NCBI GenBank assembly: GCA_944326915.1
Contig: CALVFT010000001.1
Span: 248,001-312,000 of the forward strand
Direction of reading: 5' to 3'
DNA from: Candidatus Gastranaerophilales bacterium
GTDB lineage: Bacteria; Cyanobacteriota; Vampirovibrionia; Gastranaerophilales; Gastranaerophilaceae
DNA length: 64,000 nt
Position 1 is the first letter of the stretch. Every line of letters starts with the position of its first letter. The notes beneath the pieces are model-generated. The model saw only the letters and a program-made list of their open reading frames with translations. It was not told the DNA's origin and searched no databases. The position numbers and the translations under genes were made by a program. Positions 7,393 through 16,256 of the stretch are shown here, one piece after another.

Positions 7393-7414
7393 GGCGTTGT
7401 ATAACGCAACGCCC
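7392..7414 (+). other. GC-rich hairpin after the small ORF
   Basis: GGGCGTTG (7392-7399) pairs with CAACGCCC (7407-7414) around TATAACG. No T tract follows, so it is an mRNA 3' structure rather than a classic terminator. A second hairpin (AATCAACA with TGTTGATT, 7429-7449) follows. Confidence 0.5.
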
Positions 7415-7434
7415 GTTGTGGATTTAAAAATCAA

Positions 7435-7463
7435 CATAGCCTGTTGATTAAAGATATGTGTTT
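7435..7463 (+). repeat. Intergenic repeat copy A
   Basis: CTGTTGATTA-AA-GATATGTGT (7441-7461) matches 33951-33971 at 19 of 21 positions, and both are preceded by CATAG. Both copies are intergenic and follow a hairpin. No coding role is seen. Confidence 0.4.
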
Positions 7464-7517
7464 ACATTATTTTCCTTCTACTACGTTTACTAATTATTAC
7501 TACTACTACACACAAAA

Positions 7518-7545
7518 GGTCAGCAAAAGCTGACCGTTTTTATTA
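7518..7545 (+). terminator. Strong Rho-independent terminator
   Basis: GGTCAGC (7518-7524), AAAA, GCTGACC (7529-7535), then GTTTTTATT. It ends whatever transcript covers 7147-7517, the small ORF or a non-coding RNA. Confidence 0.85.
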
Positions 7546-7565
7546 TCTGGAAACAAGACTGAAGT

Positions 7566-10175
7566 TTATTTACTAAAAGTAAGTTTTTCTCCATCAAAAT
7601 CCAACGTAATCTTATCACCTTTTACAAATTCTTGTTCAAGAATTTTAGTAGATAAAGGAATTTCTACAAGATTTCTAATTACTCTGCGTAAAGGTCTTGC
7701 ACCATATAATGGTTCATACCCTTCATCAGCAAGATGTTTTCTAGCTTTATCAGTAATAATTAATTCTATACCCTGATCTGCAAGACGTTTTTTCAAAGAC
7801 GATGTCTGAATTTCAACTATTTGAGTTAATTCTTCTAACGTTAATGGTTCAAAGCATATTATCTCATCAATTCTGTTTATAAATTCAGGCTTAAATTTTT
7901 CTCTTAGAGCTCGATTAAGAAGCTCTCTTCTTTCATCATCTGAAATTTCTTTATTTAAAATAACATCACTTCCAAGGTTACTTGTCATAATCAAGACAGT
8001 ATTTTTAAAATCAATAAGTCTTCCTTGTCCGTCAGTTAACCTTCCATCATCAAACATTTGAAGCATAATATTAAATACGTCAGGATGTGCCTTTTCTACT
8101 TCATCAAAAAGTACAACAGAATATGGCTTACGTCTGACAGCTTCTGTTAGTTGACCACCTTCTTCATAACCTACAAAACCTGCTGTAGAACCAACTAAAC
8201 GTGATATGTTATGCTTATCCATAAACTCACTCATATCAATTCTTATCAAAGCGTCTTCATCATTAAATAGAATTTCAGCGAGTGTTTTACCCAATTCAGT
8301 TTTACCAACACCTGTAGGGCCTAAAAATAAGAATGTTCCAATTGGTCGTTTAGGATCTTTTAGACCTGAACGAGACAATCTTATAGCGTTGGAAATTTTT
8401 TTCACAGCCTCATCTTGTCCAACAACCCTTTTGTGCATAACATCTTCCATTCCGATAAGTTTTTGTGACTCATCTTCGTTTAAACGATTTACAGGAATAC
8501 CTGTCCATTTTGCAACAATTTCTGCAATATCATTACCATCAATTTCTTCTTTTAAGAGACGGTGTTTTGGAGAAATTTTTTGGAGTTCTTCCAATTTCTT
8601 TTCAAGGGTAACCAGTTGAGAATATTTTTTCTCTAATTCTGATGACTTTTCAGTATTTTTCTTGATTAATTCAATTTGAGCGCGTAATTTTTCAATATTA
8701 TCACTAAGTTTGGCAATGCTTTCAATAAGTTTTTTCTCTTGAAGCCATTGAGTTTTTAGCTTTTCTATCTTTAAATCTAGAGTGGATATTTTCTTTTCAA
8801 GTTTAGCTATTTTGGCACTGCTATCAACATTTCCATCCTCTTCCAAAGCTTTTTTATCCATTTCCAGTTGAACTTTTTCTCTTATAAAAGAATCTATTTC
8901 ATCCGGCATAGTATCAATTTCAATTCTTAAAGCAGATGCAGCTTCATCAATCAAATCTATCGCTTTATCAGGAAGACATCTGTCTGAAATATATCTGCGA
9001 GATAATTTTACAGCCTCAGTTATTGCACTATCCATAATTTTTATACTATGGTAGCCTTCATATTTATTTTTCAGACCTCTTAAGATACTTATTGTAGTAT
9101 CTATGGAAGGTTCTTCTGCGACAACGGGCTGAAAACGTCTTTCTAGAGCTTTGTCTTTTTCTATATATTGACGATATTCATCAGTTGTAGTAGCACCAAT
9201 TACTCTTACTGTCCCTCTTGCAAGCATTGGTTTTAGTAAGTTTCCGGCATCACCTGCACCATCAGATGAACCCATTCCAATAATTGTGTGAATCTCATCT
9301 ATAAAAAGAATTAAATCATCTGTTTTGGCCTCAATTGCTTTTAATACAGCTTTTAGACGTTCTTCAAATTCACCTCTGTATGAAGCCCCGGCAAGTAATG
9401 AGCCTAAGTCAAGAGAAAGAATTTTATCATTTTTCAAACTTTCAGGAACATCTCCTGATACAATTCTTTGTGCTAATCCTTCGATAATAGCAGTTTTACC
9501 AACACCTGGTTCTCCTATAATTACAGGGTTATTTTTTGATCGTCTATTAAGAATTTGAATAACTCTTCTTATTTCTTCATCTCTACCAATTACAGGGTCC
9601 AATCGGTTTTGAGAAGCGATTTCTGTAAGGTCGGTTGTATATTTTCTTAAAGCTTCATCTTCAAAATTGTCTTTTTTCTCGATATTATCTTTCCCAGACT
9701 CATTTGATGTCCCATCAGGATTTACTTCAACAGTCGTAATATTTTTTACGACATCTACCATTTTTTCATAAAGTTCAAGCTTATTAATGCCGCTTTGTTC
9801 CCATAAAAAGTTCAAAACTTTATTATCGATTCTAAACAAAGCTAAAAATAAGTGTTCAATACTTATTTGTGTATCATTATACTTTTCAGCCTCACTTTGG
9901 GCAACTTTCATCATCTTAATTGTTTCTGAAGATAATCTTACTTCAGAAAACTTTCCACGAGCCATATATGCACGTTTGGATACATAACTGTTTAATCTTT
10001 CAACAATTTCAGGGTTTTCAAGACCTACCTTTTCCAACAAAATTTTAGGTAAATCATTTTGATCCAACATCAAAGCAAGCATAACCTGCTCCGGATTAAG
10101 TTCAGGATAATTCCTTGCAACCACAATTGACTTTGCACTTTTGATTATCGCCTGCACATGATCTGTTAAAAGCAT
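7566..10175 (-). CDS. clpB: ATP-dependent chaperone ClpB
   Basis: An 869-residue Hsp100 disaggregase, full length for the family. It has an N-terminal Clp-N repeat domain (1-150) and a first AAA+ module with Walker A GEPGVGKT and Walker [10 protein letters not shown] long coiled-coil middle domain (about 415-540, very Lys/Glu-rich) separates this from a second AAA+ module with GPTGVGKT and [11 protein letters not shown], followed by the D2-small domain. The middle domain and the lack of a ClpP-binding IGF loop separate it from ClpA and ClpC. It works with DnaK to rescue aggregated proteins in the cytoplasm. The start has AGGAG 7 nt upstream. I saw no CIRCE element in the 51-bp upstream gap. 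Confidence 0.97.
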   Translation of the reverse strand: MLLTDHVQAIIKSAKSIVVARNYPELNPEQVMLALMLDQNDLPKILLEKVGLENPEIVERLNSYVSKRAYMARGKFSEVRLSSETIKMMKVAQSEAEKYNDTQISIEHLFLALFRIDNKVLNFLWEQSGINKLELYEKMVDVVKNITTVEVNPDGTSNESGKDNIEKKDNFEDEALRKYTTDLTEIASQNRLDPVIGRDEEIRRVIQILNRRSKNNPVIIGEPGVGKTAIIEGLAQRIVSGDVPESLKNDKILSLDLGSLLAGASYRGEFEERLKAVLKAIEAKTDDLILFIDEIHTIIGMGSSDGAGDAGNLLKPMLARGTVRVIGATTTDEYRQYIEKDKALERRFQPVVAEEPSIDTTISILRGLKNKYEGYHSIKIMDSAITEAVKLSRRYISDRCLPDKAIDLIDEAASALRIEIDTMPDEIDSFIREKVQLEMDKKALEEDGNVDSSAKIAKLEKKISTLDLKIEKLKTQWLQEKKLIESIAKLSDNIEKLRAQIELIKKNTEKSSELEKKYSQLVTLEKKLEELQKISPKHRLLKEEIDGNDIAEIVAKWTGIPVNRLNEDESQKLIGMEDVMHKRVVGQDEAVKKISNAIRLSRSGLKDPKRPIGTFLFLGPTGVGKTELGKTLAEILFNDEDALIRIDMSEFMDKHNISRLVGSTAGFVGYEEGGQLTEAVRRKPYSVVLFDEVEKAHPDVFNIMLQMFDDGRLTDGQGRLIDFKNTVLIMTSNLGSDVILNKEISDDERRELLNRALREKFKPEFINRIDEIICFEPLTLEELTQIVEIQTSSLKKRLADQGIELIITDKARKHLADEGYEPLYGARPLRRVIRNLVEIPLSTKILEQEFVKGDKITLDFDGEKLTFSK

Positions 10176-10226
10176 AATAACTCCTATCTTTTAGCTCAAT
10201 TGTAAAAAAATAGGACTGCTTTGTAA

Positions 10227-11015
10227 TCATACATTCACATGACTTAAAAATTTATCAATTTCACGTGGATGAATATTATTTATTCCACCTATTAAATTCT
10301 TGTAACTATAACCCCATCTGTATTTTAGCTGTAAAGGTTCAAAATATTTTTCAACAATTTTTAAATAAGCACTACTATCAAACTTAAAATAATGCATCAA
10401 AAGTTCAATAGGCAAATTACCAGCTCCTCTACCTATTCCAAAAGTTGTGGCATCTATACTGTACGCTCCTAATTCTATAGCTTTTATACTATTAGCAAAA
10501 GCTAATTGTAAGTTATTATGCCCATGAAAACTTATATTTTTGTATCCGCAATTTTTTAACTTATTATATATTTTTTCAACATCAGAAGGTAAAAATGAAC
10601 CAAAGCTATCTGCATAATAAATTGATGTCAAAATATCTTTCTTCTGCCAGTTTTTCAATAATACATAGTGCTCATCAGATAATTTATCAGCAGTCATCAA
10701 ATGTAAAAACACTTCATACCCTATTTTGTGATAGTCCTCACAGGCTTTCATTCCTATCTCAATTTCATCTGGATAACAAGCTACTCTGATGCAATCTACC
10801 TTTTCATCTACAGATCGAAGTGCAGAAGCATTTATCATTAAAACTAATTTTACACTTGATTTTTTTACACAATCAGGCATTGTATAACCGACTTCAAAAT
10901 AATCAATAGAAGATTTTTCAGCCGCATCAAGTGATGCTAAAATACACTCATCACTAAATTCCCAATTATTTACGTGTCCGCCATCTCTTATTGTGCAATC
11001 TAATATCTTTGTCAT
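10227..11015 (-). CDS. DRE-TIM aldolase/lyase-like protein
   Basis: A 262-residue TIM-barrel protein of the HMGL/pyruvate carboxyltransferase superfamily. LDCTIRDGG (R10, D11) is the signature with the catalytic Arg and metal-binding Asp. SFHGHNNLQLA carries the two metal-ligand His residues, and GIGRGAGNLPIE is the C-terminal loop. It resembles 4-hydroxy-2-oxovalerate aldolase but lacks that enzyme's C-terminal extension and has no acetaldehyde dehydrogenase partner. The substrate is therefore unknown. Short versions like this occur beside surface-polysaccharide genes, but no such context is present here. Confidence 0.8.
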   Translation of the reverse strand: MTKILDCTIRDGGHVNNWEFSDECILASLDAAEKSSIDYFEVGYTMPDCVKKSSVKLVLMINASALRSVDEKVDCIRVACYPDEIEIGMKACEDYHKIGYEVFLHLMTADKLSDEHYVLLKNWQKKDILTSIYYADSFGSFLPSDVEKIYNKLKNCGYKNISFHGHNNLQLAFANSIKAIELGAYSIDATTFGIGRGAGNLPIELLMHYFKFDSSAYLKIVEKYFEPLQLKYRWGYSYKNLIGGINNIHPREIDKFLSHVNV

Positions 11016-11036
11016 AGCCGTATTTTAGCACAAAAA

Positions 11037-11070
11037 AAAACAAAGGGTAGAAAAATCTACCCTTTGTTTT
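11037..11070 (-). terminator. Terminator of the beta-lactamase-like gene
   Basis: A 15-bp perfect stem (11037-11051 with 11056-11070) with a 4-nt loop and U-rich ends lies between the end of the 11098 gene and the start of the aldolase-like gene. Confidence 0.85.
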
Positions 11071-11097
11071 TAAATTATTAATCTTTTACCAATAAAA

Positions 11098-12321
11098 TTA
11101 ATTTGTCATATTATTGTAAATAATTTCAGAAGCTTTTACAATAAATTCTTTACCCAAAGGTGAATTATGCGGACGATTTGCTAGAATTACAACAATATAT
11201 TTTTTGTCATTCGGAGCGAATACAATCCCTGCATCACCAAGCATTTTACCGATATCACCGGTTTTGTGCATAAAGACAGTTCCTGCAGGTAATCCGGCTT
11301 GGATTAAACGATTGTTATGAACATGTCCCATATAATCAAAAATTCTTTCACGGGAACTTACGCTCAAAAAGTTAGGATTGTCTAAGTTATACAAAATCGT
11401 TGCCATATCTCTTGCTGTAGTATGGTTTGTACCTTCATAATCAGGAAGCCAAGTCTGTACTCCTGTATGTTTCAGACCCCAATTTCTTATAGCTCTGTTG
11501 ATATCTGTCATAGAGCCAAGTTTTGCCATAAGCATATTTGTTGCAGAGTTATCCGATTCAGTAATCATCATTCTTGCAAGTGTGTCTATTGTATAAGTCG
11601 AATTAGCAGCCTTAAACTGTAAACTTCCTGAACCTTCTGTACGATAATACTCTGTCAAAGGCATTTCATCATATACAGTTAACTCACCTTGTTCTATTGA
11701 ACGGAACAACTCTGCTAAGACAGGTAATTTTATAATGCTAGCAGTCGCAAAAATTTCATCAGCATTTACATCTGCGTAATTTCCATTTTCATAATCCCAT
11801 ACATAAATTCCTGGATGAATAGAAGGATACATTGCAGCAAGATTTTGTAACTGACTTTCAAGACCTGTTAATCTTTGCCCCTCAGTCAATGAAGTCATTT
11901 GAGGCTTTTTAGATTCTACACCTTGCAATGAATTTTGTCCCAAAAACCAATGATTTGAGAGGTAATTTGCAGTCGGAGACAGAAAATTTTGATAATCTAC
12001 CTTAACATTTTTATAAGGTGTACCAGTAAACATTGGTTTTGCAAATTTTTCAAACCCTTTTGGAAGAACAAAAATTCCCATAAGCATAACCAAAGAAATA
12101 GATATTAATCTATGAATTGATTGATTTCTTTGAACTTTTTTTGTATCAACTCTACGTCTTACGTACCTTGTCTGGTTAGGCGTCTGCTGAACTCTTTGAG
12201 TATAAGCTTGATGTTGCGGGGTACGTGTATAAGTTCTGTATGAAACATCTGAAGAACGGTAATAATTTTCATAATTATATTGGTTGCGTTCTCTGTTGTA
12301 TTGTCTTGCTAATTCCGGCAT
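11098..12321 (-). CDS. Class A beta-lactamase-like serine hydrolase
   Basis: A 407-residue protein with an unusual N-terminal cytoplasmic tail (1-68) rich in Tyr, Arg and Gln and one membrane span (about 71-90). The extracytoplasmic hydrolase domain follows. The penicillin-binding signatures are all present: S195-I-I-K198, S256-D-N258 and K353-T-G355. The class A deacylating Glu is not clear. The loop reads DYEGTNHTTARDMA, with E296 three rather than four residues before Asn, so efficient beta-lactam hydrolysis is uncertain and a cell-wall role is possible. The frame extends upstream to a TTG (12387), but ATG 12321 with GGAGG upstream, spaced a little wide, is the better start. Confidence 0.85.
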   Translation of the reverse strand: MPELARQYNRERNQYNYENYYRSSDVSYRTYTRTPQHQAYTQRVQQTPNQTRYVRRRVDTKKVQRNQSIHRLISISLVMLMGIFVLPKGFEKFAKPMFTGTPYKNVKVDYQNFLSPTANYLSNHWFLGQNSLQGVESKKPQMTSLTEGQRLTGLESQLQNLAAMYPSIHPGIYVWDYENGNYADVNADEIFATASIIKLPVLAELFRSIEQGELTVYDEMPLTEYYRTEGSGSLQFKAANSTYTIDTLARMMITESDNSATNMLMAKLGSMTDINRAIRNWGLKHTGVQTWLPDYEGTNHTTARDMATILYNLDNPNFLSVSSRERIFDYMGHVHNNRLIQAGLPAGTVFMHKTGDIGKMLGDAGIVFAPNDKKYIVVILANRPHNSPLGKEFIVKASEIIYNNMTN

Positions 12322-12452
12322 AAGTGGTAAATTTCCTCCAAAGACTTCCCCAAGATAATAATACAATTTTACATTAGCTGAATACAATTGGCAAGTTAGT
12401 TACATTTTTTTAAGTTATAATATTTTACATAAAAAAATAGGAGAGAATAATT

Positions 12453-12764
12453 ATGAGTAATGATTGTATTTTTTGCAAAATTATTAATGGAGAATTTAAC
12501 ACAGAATTTGTCTATGAAAATGAATATGTTGTAGTTTTCAAAGACATTAATCCAAAAGCTAAAACTCATTTATTAGTAGTACCAAGAGTTCATGTTGAAT
12601 CATTAAATGAACTTGAAGATAAAAATTTAATGAGCGAACTACTTATGGCAGTAAAGGAAACTACTAAAAAACTTGGCATAAAATCATATAAAACTTTAAT
12701 TAATACAGGCAAAGAAGCAGGACAAGAAGTTTTTCACTTACATATCCATATCTTAGCTGACTAA
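12453..12764 (+). CDS. HIT-family nucleotide hydrolase (HinT-like)
   Basis: A 103-residue histidine-triad protein. The triad H95-L-H97-I-H99 lies at the C terminus, with C5/C8 near the start as in Zn-binding members. The family hydrolyses purine nucleoside phosphoramidates such as AMP-lysine, in the cytoplasm. It is slightly shorter than E. coli HinT and ends ILAD directly after the triad. GGAGAG precedes the start and TATAAT lies further upstream. Its stop codon overlaps the convergent gene at 12761 by 4 nt. Confidence 0.93.
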   Translation: MSNDCIFCKIINGEFNTEFVYENEYVVVFKDINPKAKTHLLVVPRVHVESLNELEDKNLMSELLMAVKETTKKLGIKSYKTLINTGKEAGQEVFHLHIHILAD

Positions 12765-13435
12765 AGTTTGTTAAAATATTCAACAGCTCTATCAGCTCTA
12801 ACAAAATTTACATCAGGGAATTTTCTTTGTAAGTCATCAATGATGCTATAATATGCATCATTTACTATAACATGTTTAATTCCACTGTCAGCAATCAATT
12901 TCCCTTTTTCGCCAACCAGAATAAAAGATCCGTCACGATATGCACTACCTGCAGTTCCAAATCCTGAACCAACACCTTTTGGAGCGACAAGAGGTGCTGT
13001 ATAGAAATCCCTTGAGCTATCAATTCCTTCTGTTAAAAGTCTGTTCAATTGTTTTAAATGATCGGTAACAGAAATCTTAGCTATACCATGGGCATCAAAT
13101 TTTGAACCTACTGATTCTGACAATTCATTCAAATAAATCATAGCATCTGTATTTACATCGGTTGGAACTTTTATGTTTGGGAAAGCTTTTTTATACAATG
13201 CTTTTAATTCGCCGCCGTCAAAGCCCTTTTTAGTATTATCTAAAATATTACAAACTGCCTTTAAATCATTACCGTCATATTTTGCGAATTGTGCAATATC
13301 ACCTTCAGGTAACACTTCTAAAATATATGGATTTTTTAAATCAAATTTCAACCCCTTAGGCATTCTACTCACTCCACCAGAAGATAGTGGATGCGATTTT
13401 ACGACAGCACTATATATAATGGACCCTAATTTCAT
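12761..13435 (-). CDS. Hypothetical protein, possible lineage-specific family
   Basis: A 224-residue protein with no family I recognise and no membrane segment. It begins MKLGSIIYSAVVKSHPLSSGG, echoing the MKLGTI start at 2551. The middle contains EVLPEGDIAQFAKYDG and DAHGIAKISVTDHLKQLNRLL. The C terminus (HVIVNDAYYSIIDDLQRKFPDVNFVRADRAVEYF, split here only by reading) looks like an alpha/beta unit. It faces the HIT gene and is divergent from speE, across a 109-bp intergenic region. Confidence 0.7.
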   Translation of the reverse strand: MKLGSIIYSAVVKSHPLSSGGVSRMPKGLKFDLKNPYILEVLPEGDIAQFAKYDGNDLKAVCNILDNTKKGFDGGELKALYKKAFPNIKVPTDVNTDAMIYLNELSESVGSKFDAHGIAKISVTDHLKQLNRLLTEGIDSSRDFYTAPLVAPKGVGSGFGTAGSAYRDGSFILVGEKGKLIADSGIKHVIVNDAYYSIIDDLQRKFPDVNFVRADRAVEYFNKL

Positions 13436-13544
13436 TAATCATTTCCCCTTACCAATATATAAAAACTTTTTATTTGAAAAAATTGACACATATTTATGAT
13501 ATAATTCGTAAAAGTATTGTAATTATCATCAGAAAGGAGAATAG

Positions 13545-14396
13545 ATGAAAAACGGAATAGAAAACGGATATTATCATGAAATTACACCAGCCGGTTTTGG
13601 TATCGCTATAAAAGCAGGAAAAGTTTTGTTCTCAAAACAATCAGATTTTCAAAAAGTAGAAGTATTTGAGACAGAAAGCTCCTTAGGCAGAGTATTAACT
13701 CTTGATGATTTGATGATGACAACTGAAGGTGATGAATTCCATTATCATGAAATGATTTCACATGTTCCTATGATGCACCACAAAAATCCTGAAAGTGTTC
13801 TAGTAATCGGTGGCGGTGACGGCGGAACAGTAAGAGAAGTTCTAAAACATAAATCAGTAAAAAAAGTTGTACTTTGTGAAATTGATGGTATGGTAATTGA
13901 TGCCTGCAAAGAATTTTTACCTACAATTTCTTGCGGTTTGTCAGATCCTCGTGTAGAAATCAAAGTAGAAGATGCTATCGAATTTATTAAAGATAAGAAA
14001 AATGAATATGATATTGTCCTAATCGATTCAACAGACCCTATGGGGCCTGGAGAAGGTTTATTTACTGAAGAATTCTATACAAACGTAAAAAATTCTCTAA
14101 AAAAAGGTGGAATTATTGCAGCTCAATCAGAGAGCCCATTTGTAAACAAAGAAGAAATCAAAAAAATGTATACTTTGTTGAAAAAAGTATTCCCAATTTG
14201 CTCAACATACACATCAAATATTCCAACATACCCTGGTGGATATTGGGCTTGGGCATTCTGCTCTGTTGACGTAGAACCTCTATCATATTTTGCAGATGAC
14301 AGATGTGACGATATCGTAAAAACTTGCAAAATTTATAACAAAGAGTACCATAATGCAAGATTTGCATTACCAAACTATTTAAAAGAACTGTTATAA
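13545..14396 (+). CDS. speE: Spermidine synthase
   Basis: A 283-residue aminopropyltransferase that moves the aminopropyl group of decarboxylated S-adenosylmethionine to putrescine, forming spermidine. The nucleotide-binding loop is VIGGGDGGTVREVL, followed by CEIDGMVID (acidic ligand). The catalytic-loop Asp is in LIDSTDPMGPGEGLF, and NIPTYPGGYWAWAFCS is the family's substrate-binding region. The size is typical. GAAAGGAG precedes the start and a perfect stem terminator follows. An amino-acid decarboxylase that could supply putrescine or agmatine lies at 21913-23340. Confidence 0.95.
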   Translation: MKNGIENGYYHEITPAGFGIAIKAGKVLFSKQSDFQKVEVFETESSLGRVLTLDDLMMTTEGDEFHYHEMISHVPMMHHKNPESVLVIGGGDGGTVREVLKHKSVKKVVLCEIDGMVIDACKEFLPTISCGLSDPRVEIKVEDAIEFIKDKKNEYDIVLIDSTDPMGPGEGLFTEEFYTNVKNSLKKGGIIAAQSESPFVNKEEIKKMYTLLKKVFPICSTYTSNIPTYPGGYWAWAFCSVDVEPLSYFADDRCDDIVKTCKIYNKEYHNARFALPNYLKELL

Positions 14397-14420
14397 ATTT
14401 AATCCATAATATAATCAAAA

Positions 14421-14461
14421 TAGTTACTTAAATTTCACAAACTTTTAAGTAACTATTTTTT
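14421..14461 (+). terminator. Terminator of speE
   Basis: TAGTTACTTAAA (14421-14432) pairs exactly with TTTAAGTAACTA (14444-14455), followed by TTTTTTAT. Confidence 0.85.
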
Positions 14462-14500
14462 ATGATACAATTTCGACATTCAGATTATACAGAGAGAGGG

Positions 14501-15880
14501 ATGATGATGTCTATTATAATAATGATTCTGCTATTAAGTATCTTAGTTTTAGTCCACGAAGCAGGACACTATTTTGCCGCAAGAATGTTTAAAATAAAAG
14601 TTGATAAATTTGGATTTGGGCTTCCAATTGGACCTACTTTATATGAAAAAAAAGTTGGAGATTTAACAATTCTTGTACACGCATTTTTACTTGGTGGCTA
14701 TGTATCATTTCCTGACGATGAAAAAGACTCTGACCTCCCTAAAAATTCTCCTGACAGATTTGCAAACAAACCAATTTACCAAAGAATGGTTGTAATTTCT
14801 GCAGGCGTAATAGCAAATATTATTTGTGCATTTGTGCTTGTACTTCTCACTGCATTCTTGTGGGGCAATATCCCTTCAGGGAAATATGATATTTATATTA
14901 ACAAAATAGTTGCGCCAAAAAGCGAATCTATTTGGCACTCAGGATTGCAAGCCGGTGATAAAATTTTAGAAATCAATGGAACTCCGACAGACAGAGGGGA
15001 AACATTACTTACTTTTGCAAAGAAAAGCAAAAAGAATGATGGAAAAATTGACCTCAGCATTGCAAAACAAAATTATGACAAACTAAAAGCTATAAATCCT
15101 GCATACTCTGAAGATGAAATTATTCCTCAAGGTGTTACTATTAAATTACCTAAAAAGGTTACTGAAAAAGAGGTTAAACTAAATAAAAATCAAATTCTCG
15201 GATTACAAAAAATTAAAGATACTCAAGAATCTCTAACAGAACATCAAAAAGCTCTTAGAGATGAAATTACAGACAAAACATTCTACGAGTCTGACGGGAA
15301 AACATCATTGAATGACCTTGCAAGAGCAATGTCTGATACTGCAAGACCTATTTATGTTAAAGTTTTGAGAAATAATAAAGTTATCGCCCTAAAGCCTATT
15401 TATGCAGACAAATCAGGTAAAGTTGGCGTTGAATTTAGTGCTAAAGAAGTACTTATTCCTGTAAAAGGTCCAAAATCAGCAATTATCTTGAGTACAAAAT
15501 ACCTTTGTGACCAAACGTATTTATTACTTTATGGCCTAAAACAGATTTTTACAGGTCAAATTCCACTAAAAGAGTTACACGGTATTGTTGCTATAACAAA
15601 AATTGGAGGAGATACAATAAGCAAAGCTCAAAATGGTATTTTTTACGGTCTATTGTTAACAGCAATCATATCAATGGATTTGGCAATAGTAAATTTCTTG
15701 CCTATACCGGCATTAGATGGTGGACATTTTATGTTTTTACTTATTGAAAAACTAAGAGGCAAACCTCTTGACGAAGATGCCGTAAATATGGTTGCCAATA
15801 TAGGATTTATGCTACTAATAATACTTATGGTGCTTGTTGTATTTAATGATATATATGCACTTGTAACCCACAAGTTATAA
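14501..15880 (+). CDS. rseP: Site-2 protease RseP (M50 metalloprotease)
   Basis: A 459-residue intramembrane zinc protease. The first span carries HEAGH (19-23), and the second metal motif is LPIPALDGGHFMF near the C terminus. A PDZ-like region lies after the second span (around LQAGDKILEINGTPTD). A large Lys-rich insertion (about 180-280) makes it somewhat longer than common bacterial RseP. The family cleaves membrane anti-sigma factors. The frame opens at 14462, but that ATG lies in the speE terminator. The AGAGAGGG before the ATG triplet at 14501-14509 marks the real start. Confidence 0.93.
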   Translation: MMMSIIIMILLLSILVLVHEAGHYFAARMFKIKVDKFGFGLPIGPTLYEKKVGDLTILVHAFLLGGYVSFPDDEKDSDLPKNSPDRFANKPIYQRMVVISAGVIANIICAFVLVLLTAFLWGNIPSGKYDIYINKIVAPKSESIWHSGLQAGDKILEINGTPTDRGETLLTFAKKSKKNDGKIDLSIAKQNYDKLKAINPAYSEDEIIPQGVTIKLPKKVTEKEVKLNKNQILGLQKIKDTQESLTEHQKALRDEITDKTFYESDGKTSLNDLARAMSDTARPIYVKVLRNNKVIALKPIYADKSGKVGVEFSAKEVLIPVKGPKSAIILSTKYLCDQTYLLLYGLKQIFTGQIPLKELHGIVAITKIGGDTISKAQNGIFYGLLLTAIISMDLAIVNFLPIPALDGGHFMFLLIEKLRGKPLDEDAVNMVANIGFMLLIILMVLVVFNDIYALVTHKL

Positions 15881-15884
15881 AAAA

Positions 15885-16220
15885 TTATTCAGTCTCATCG
15901 ACCCATCTTTTTGGGTCAAAACGTAAATCTTTTACATTCATTTTTAATGATTTTAAATAAGGTTCAAATTTAGCTAAGAGTTGAAACTTCCTCAGAGTCA
16001 ACTCTTGCGCTACAATTGCATTTTCACAGGCAATCACCATAACACCACCAGGCATCATAGAATATGGTCTGGATTTGTCAGCAAACTTTTTACCTGCGAC
16101 TTTATCCCAAAACTTATATAAATTGCTTCTTGTGATAGCTTTTTTTATCTCCTTTTTATCCAATAAACTTTCGACAAGAGAGCCTGTTGTTACAAAATCT
16201 GTATATAGTACCTTTTTCAA
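15885..16220 (-). CDS. DciA/DUF721-like protein
   Basis: A 111-residue protein matching the DUF721 pattern: LYKFWDKVAGKKFADKSRPYSM, then GGVMVIACENAIVAQELTLRKFQLLAKFEPYL. In other bacteria DciA loads the replicative helicase DnaB, so a role in replication initiation is likely but inferred from the family. The gene is convergent with rseP (4-bp gap) and divergent from nrnA (36-bp gap). Confidence 0.8.
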   Translation of the reverse strand: MKKVLYTDFVTTGSLVESLLDKKEIKKAITRSNLYKFWDKVAGKKFADKSRPYSMMPGGVMVIACENAIVAQELTLRKFQLLAKFEPYLKSLKMNVKDLRFDPKRWVDETE

Positions 16221-16221
16221 T

Positions 16222-16250
16222 TTGGAATTCCTAAAATTTTGTGCTAAAGT
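16222..16250 (+). promoter_or_regulatory. Promoter of nrnA, leaderless layout
   Basis: TTGGAA (16222-16227), 17 bp and TGC-TAAAGT (extended -10, hexamer 16245-16250), then AATGAA and ATG 16257. There is no SD. Confidence 0.65.
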
Positions 16251-16256
16251 AATGAA

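Noticed and set aside
7189-7437. Minus-strand frame of 82 codons opposite the small ORF
   Set aside because: Composition is Phe/His/Tyr-rich with no SD and no domain. It is the antisense shadow of the plus-strand frame.
8206-8619. Long plus-strand frame inside clpB
   Set aside because: It is the mirror of a conserved coding region and has no promoter or SD.
10176-10226. CIRCE or HrcA site before clpB
   Set aside because: No TTAGCACTC-like inverted repeat is present in the gap or near it.
11098-12321. Call as a beta-lactam resistance gene
   Set aside because: The deacylating Glu is not in the class A arrangement, so the name beta-lactamase-like is as far as the sequence allows.
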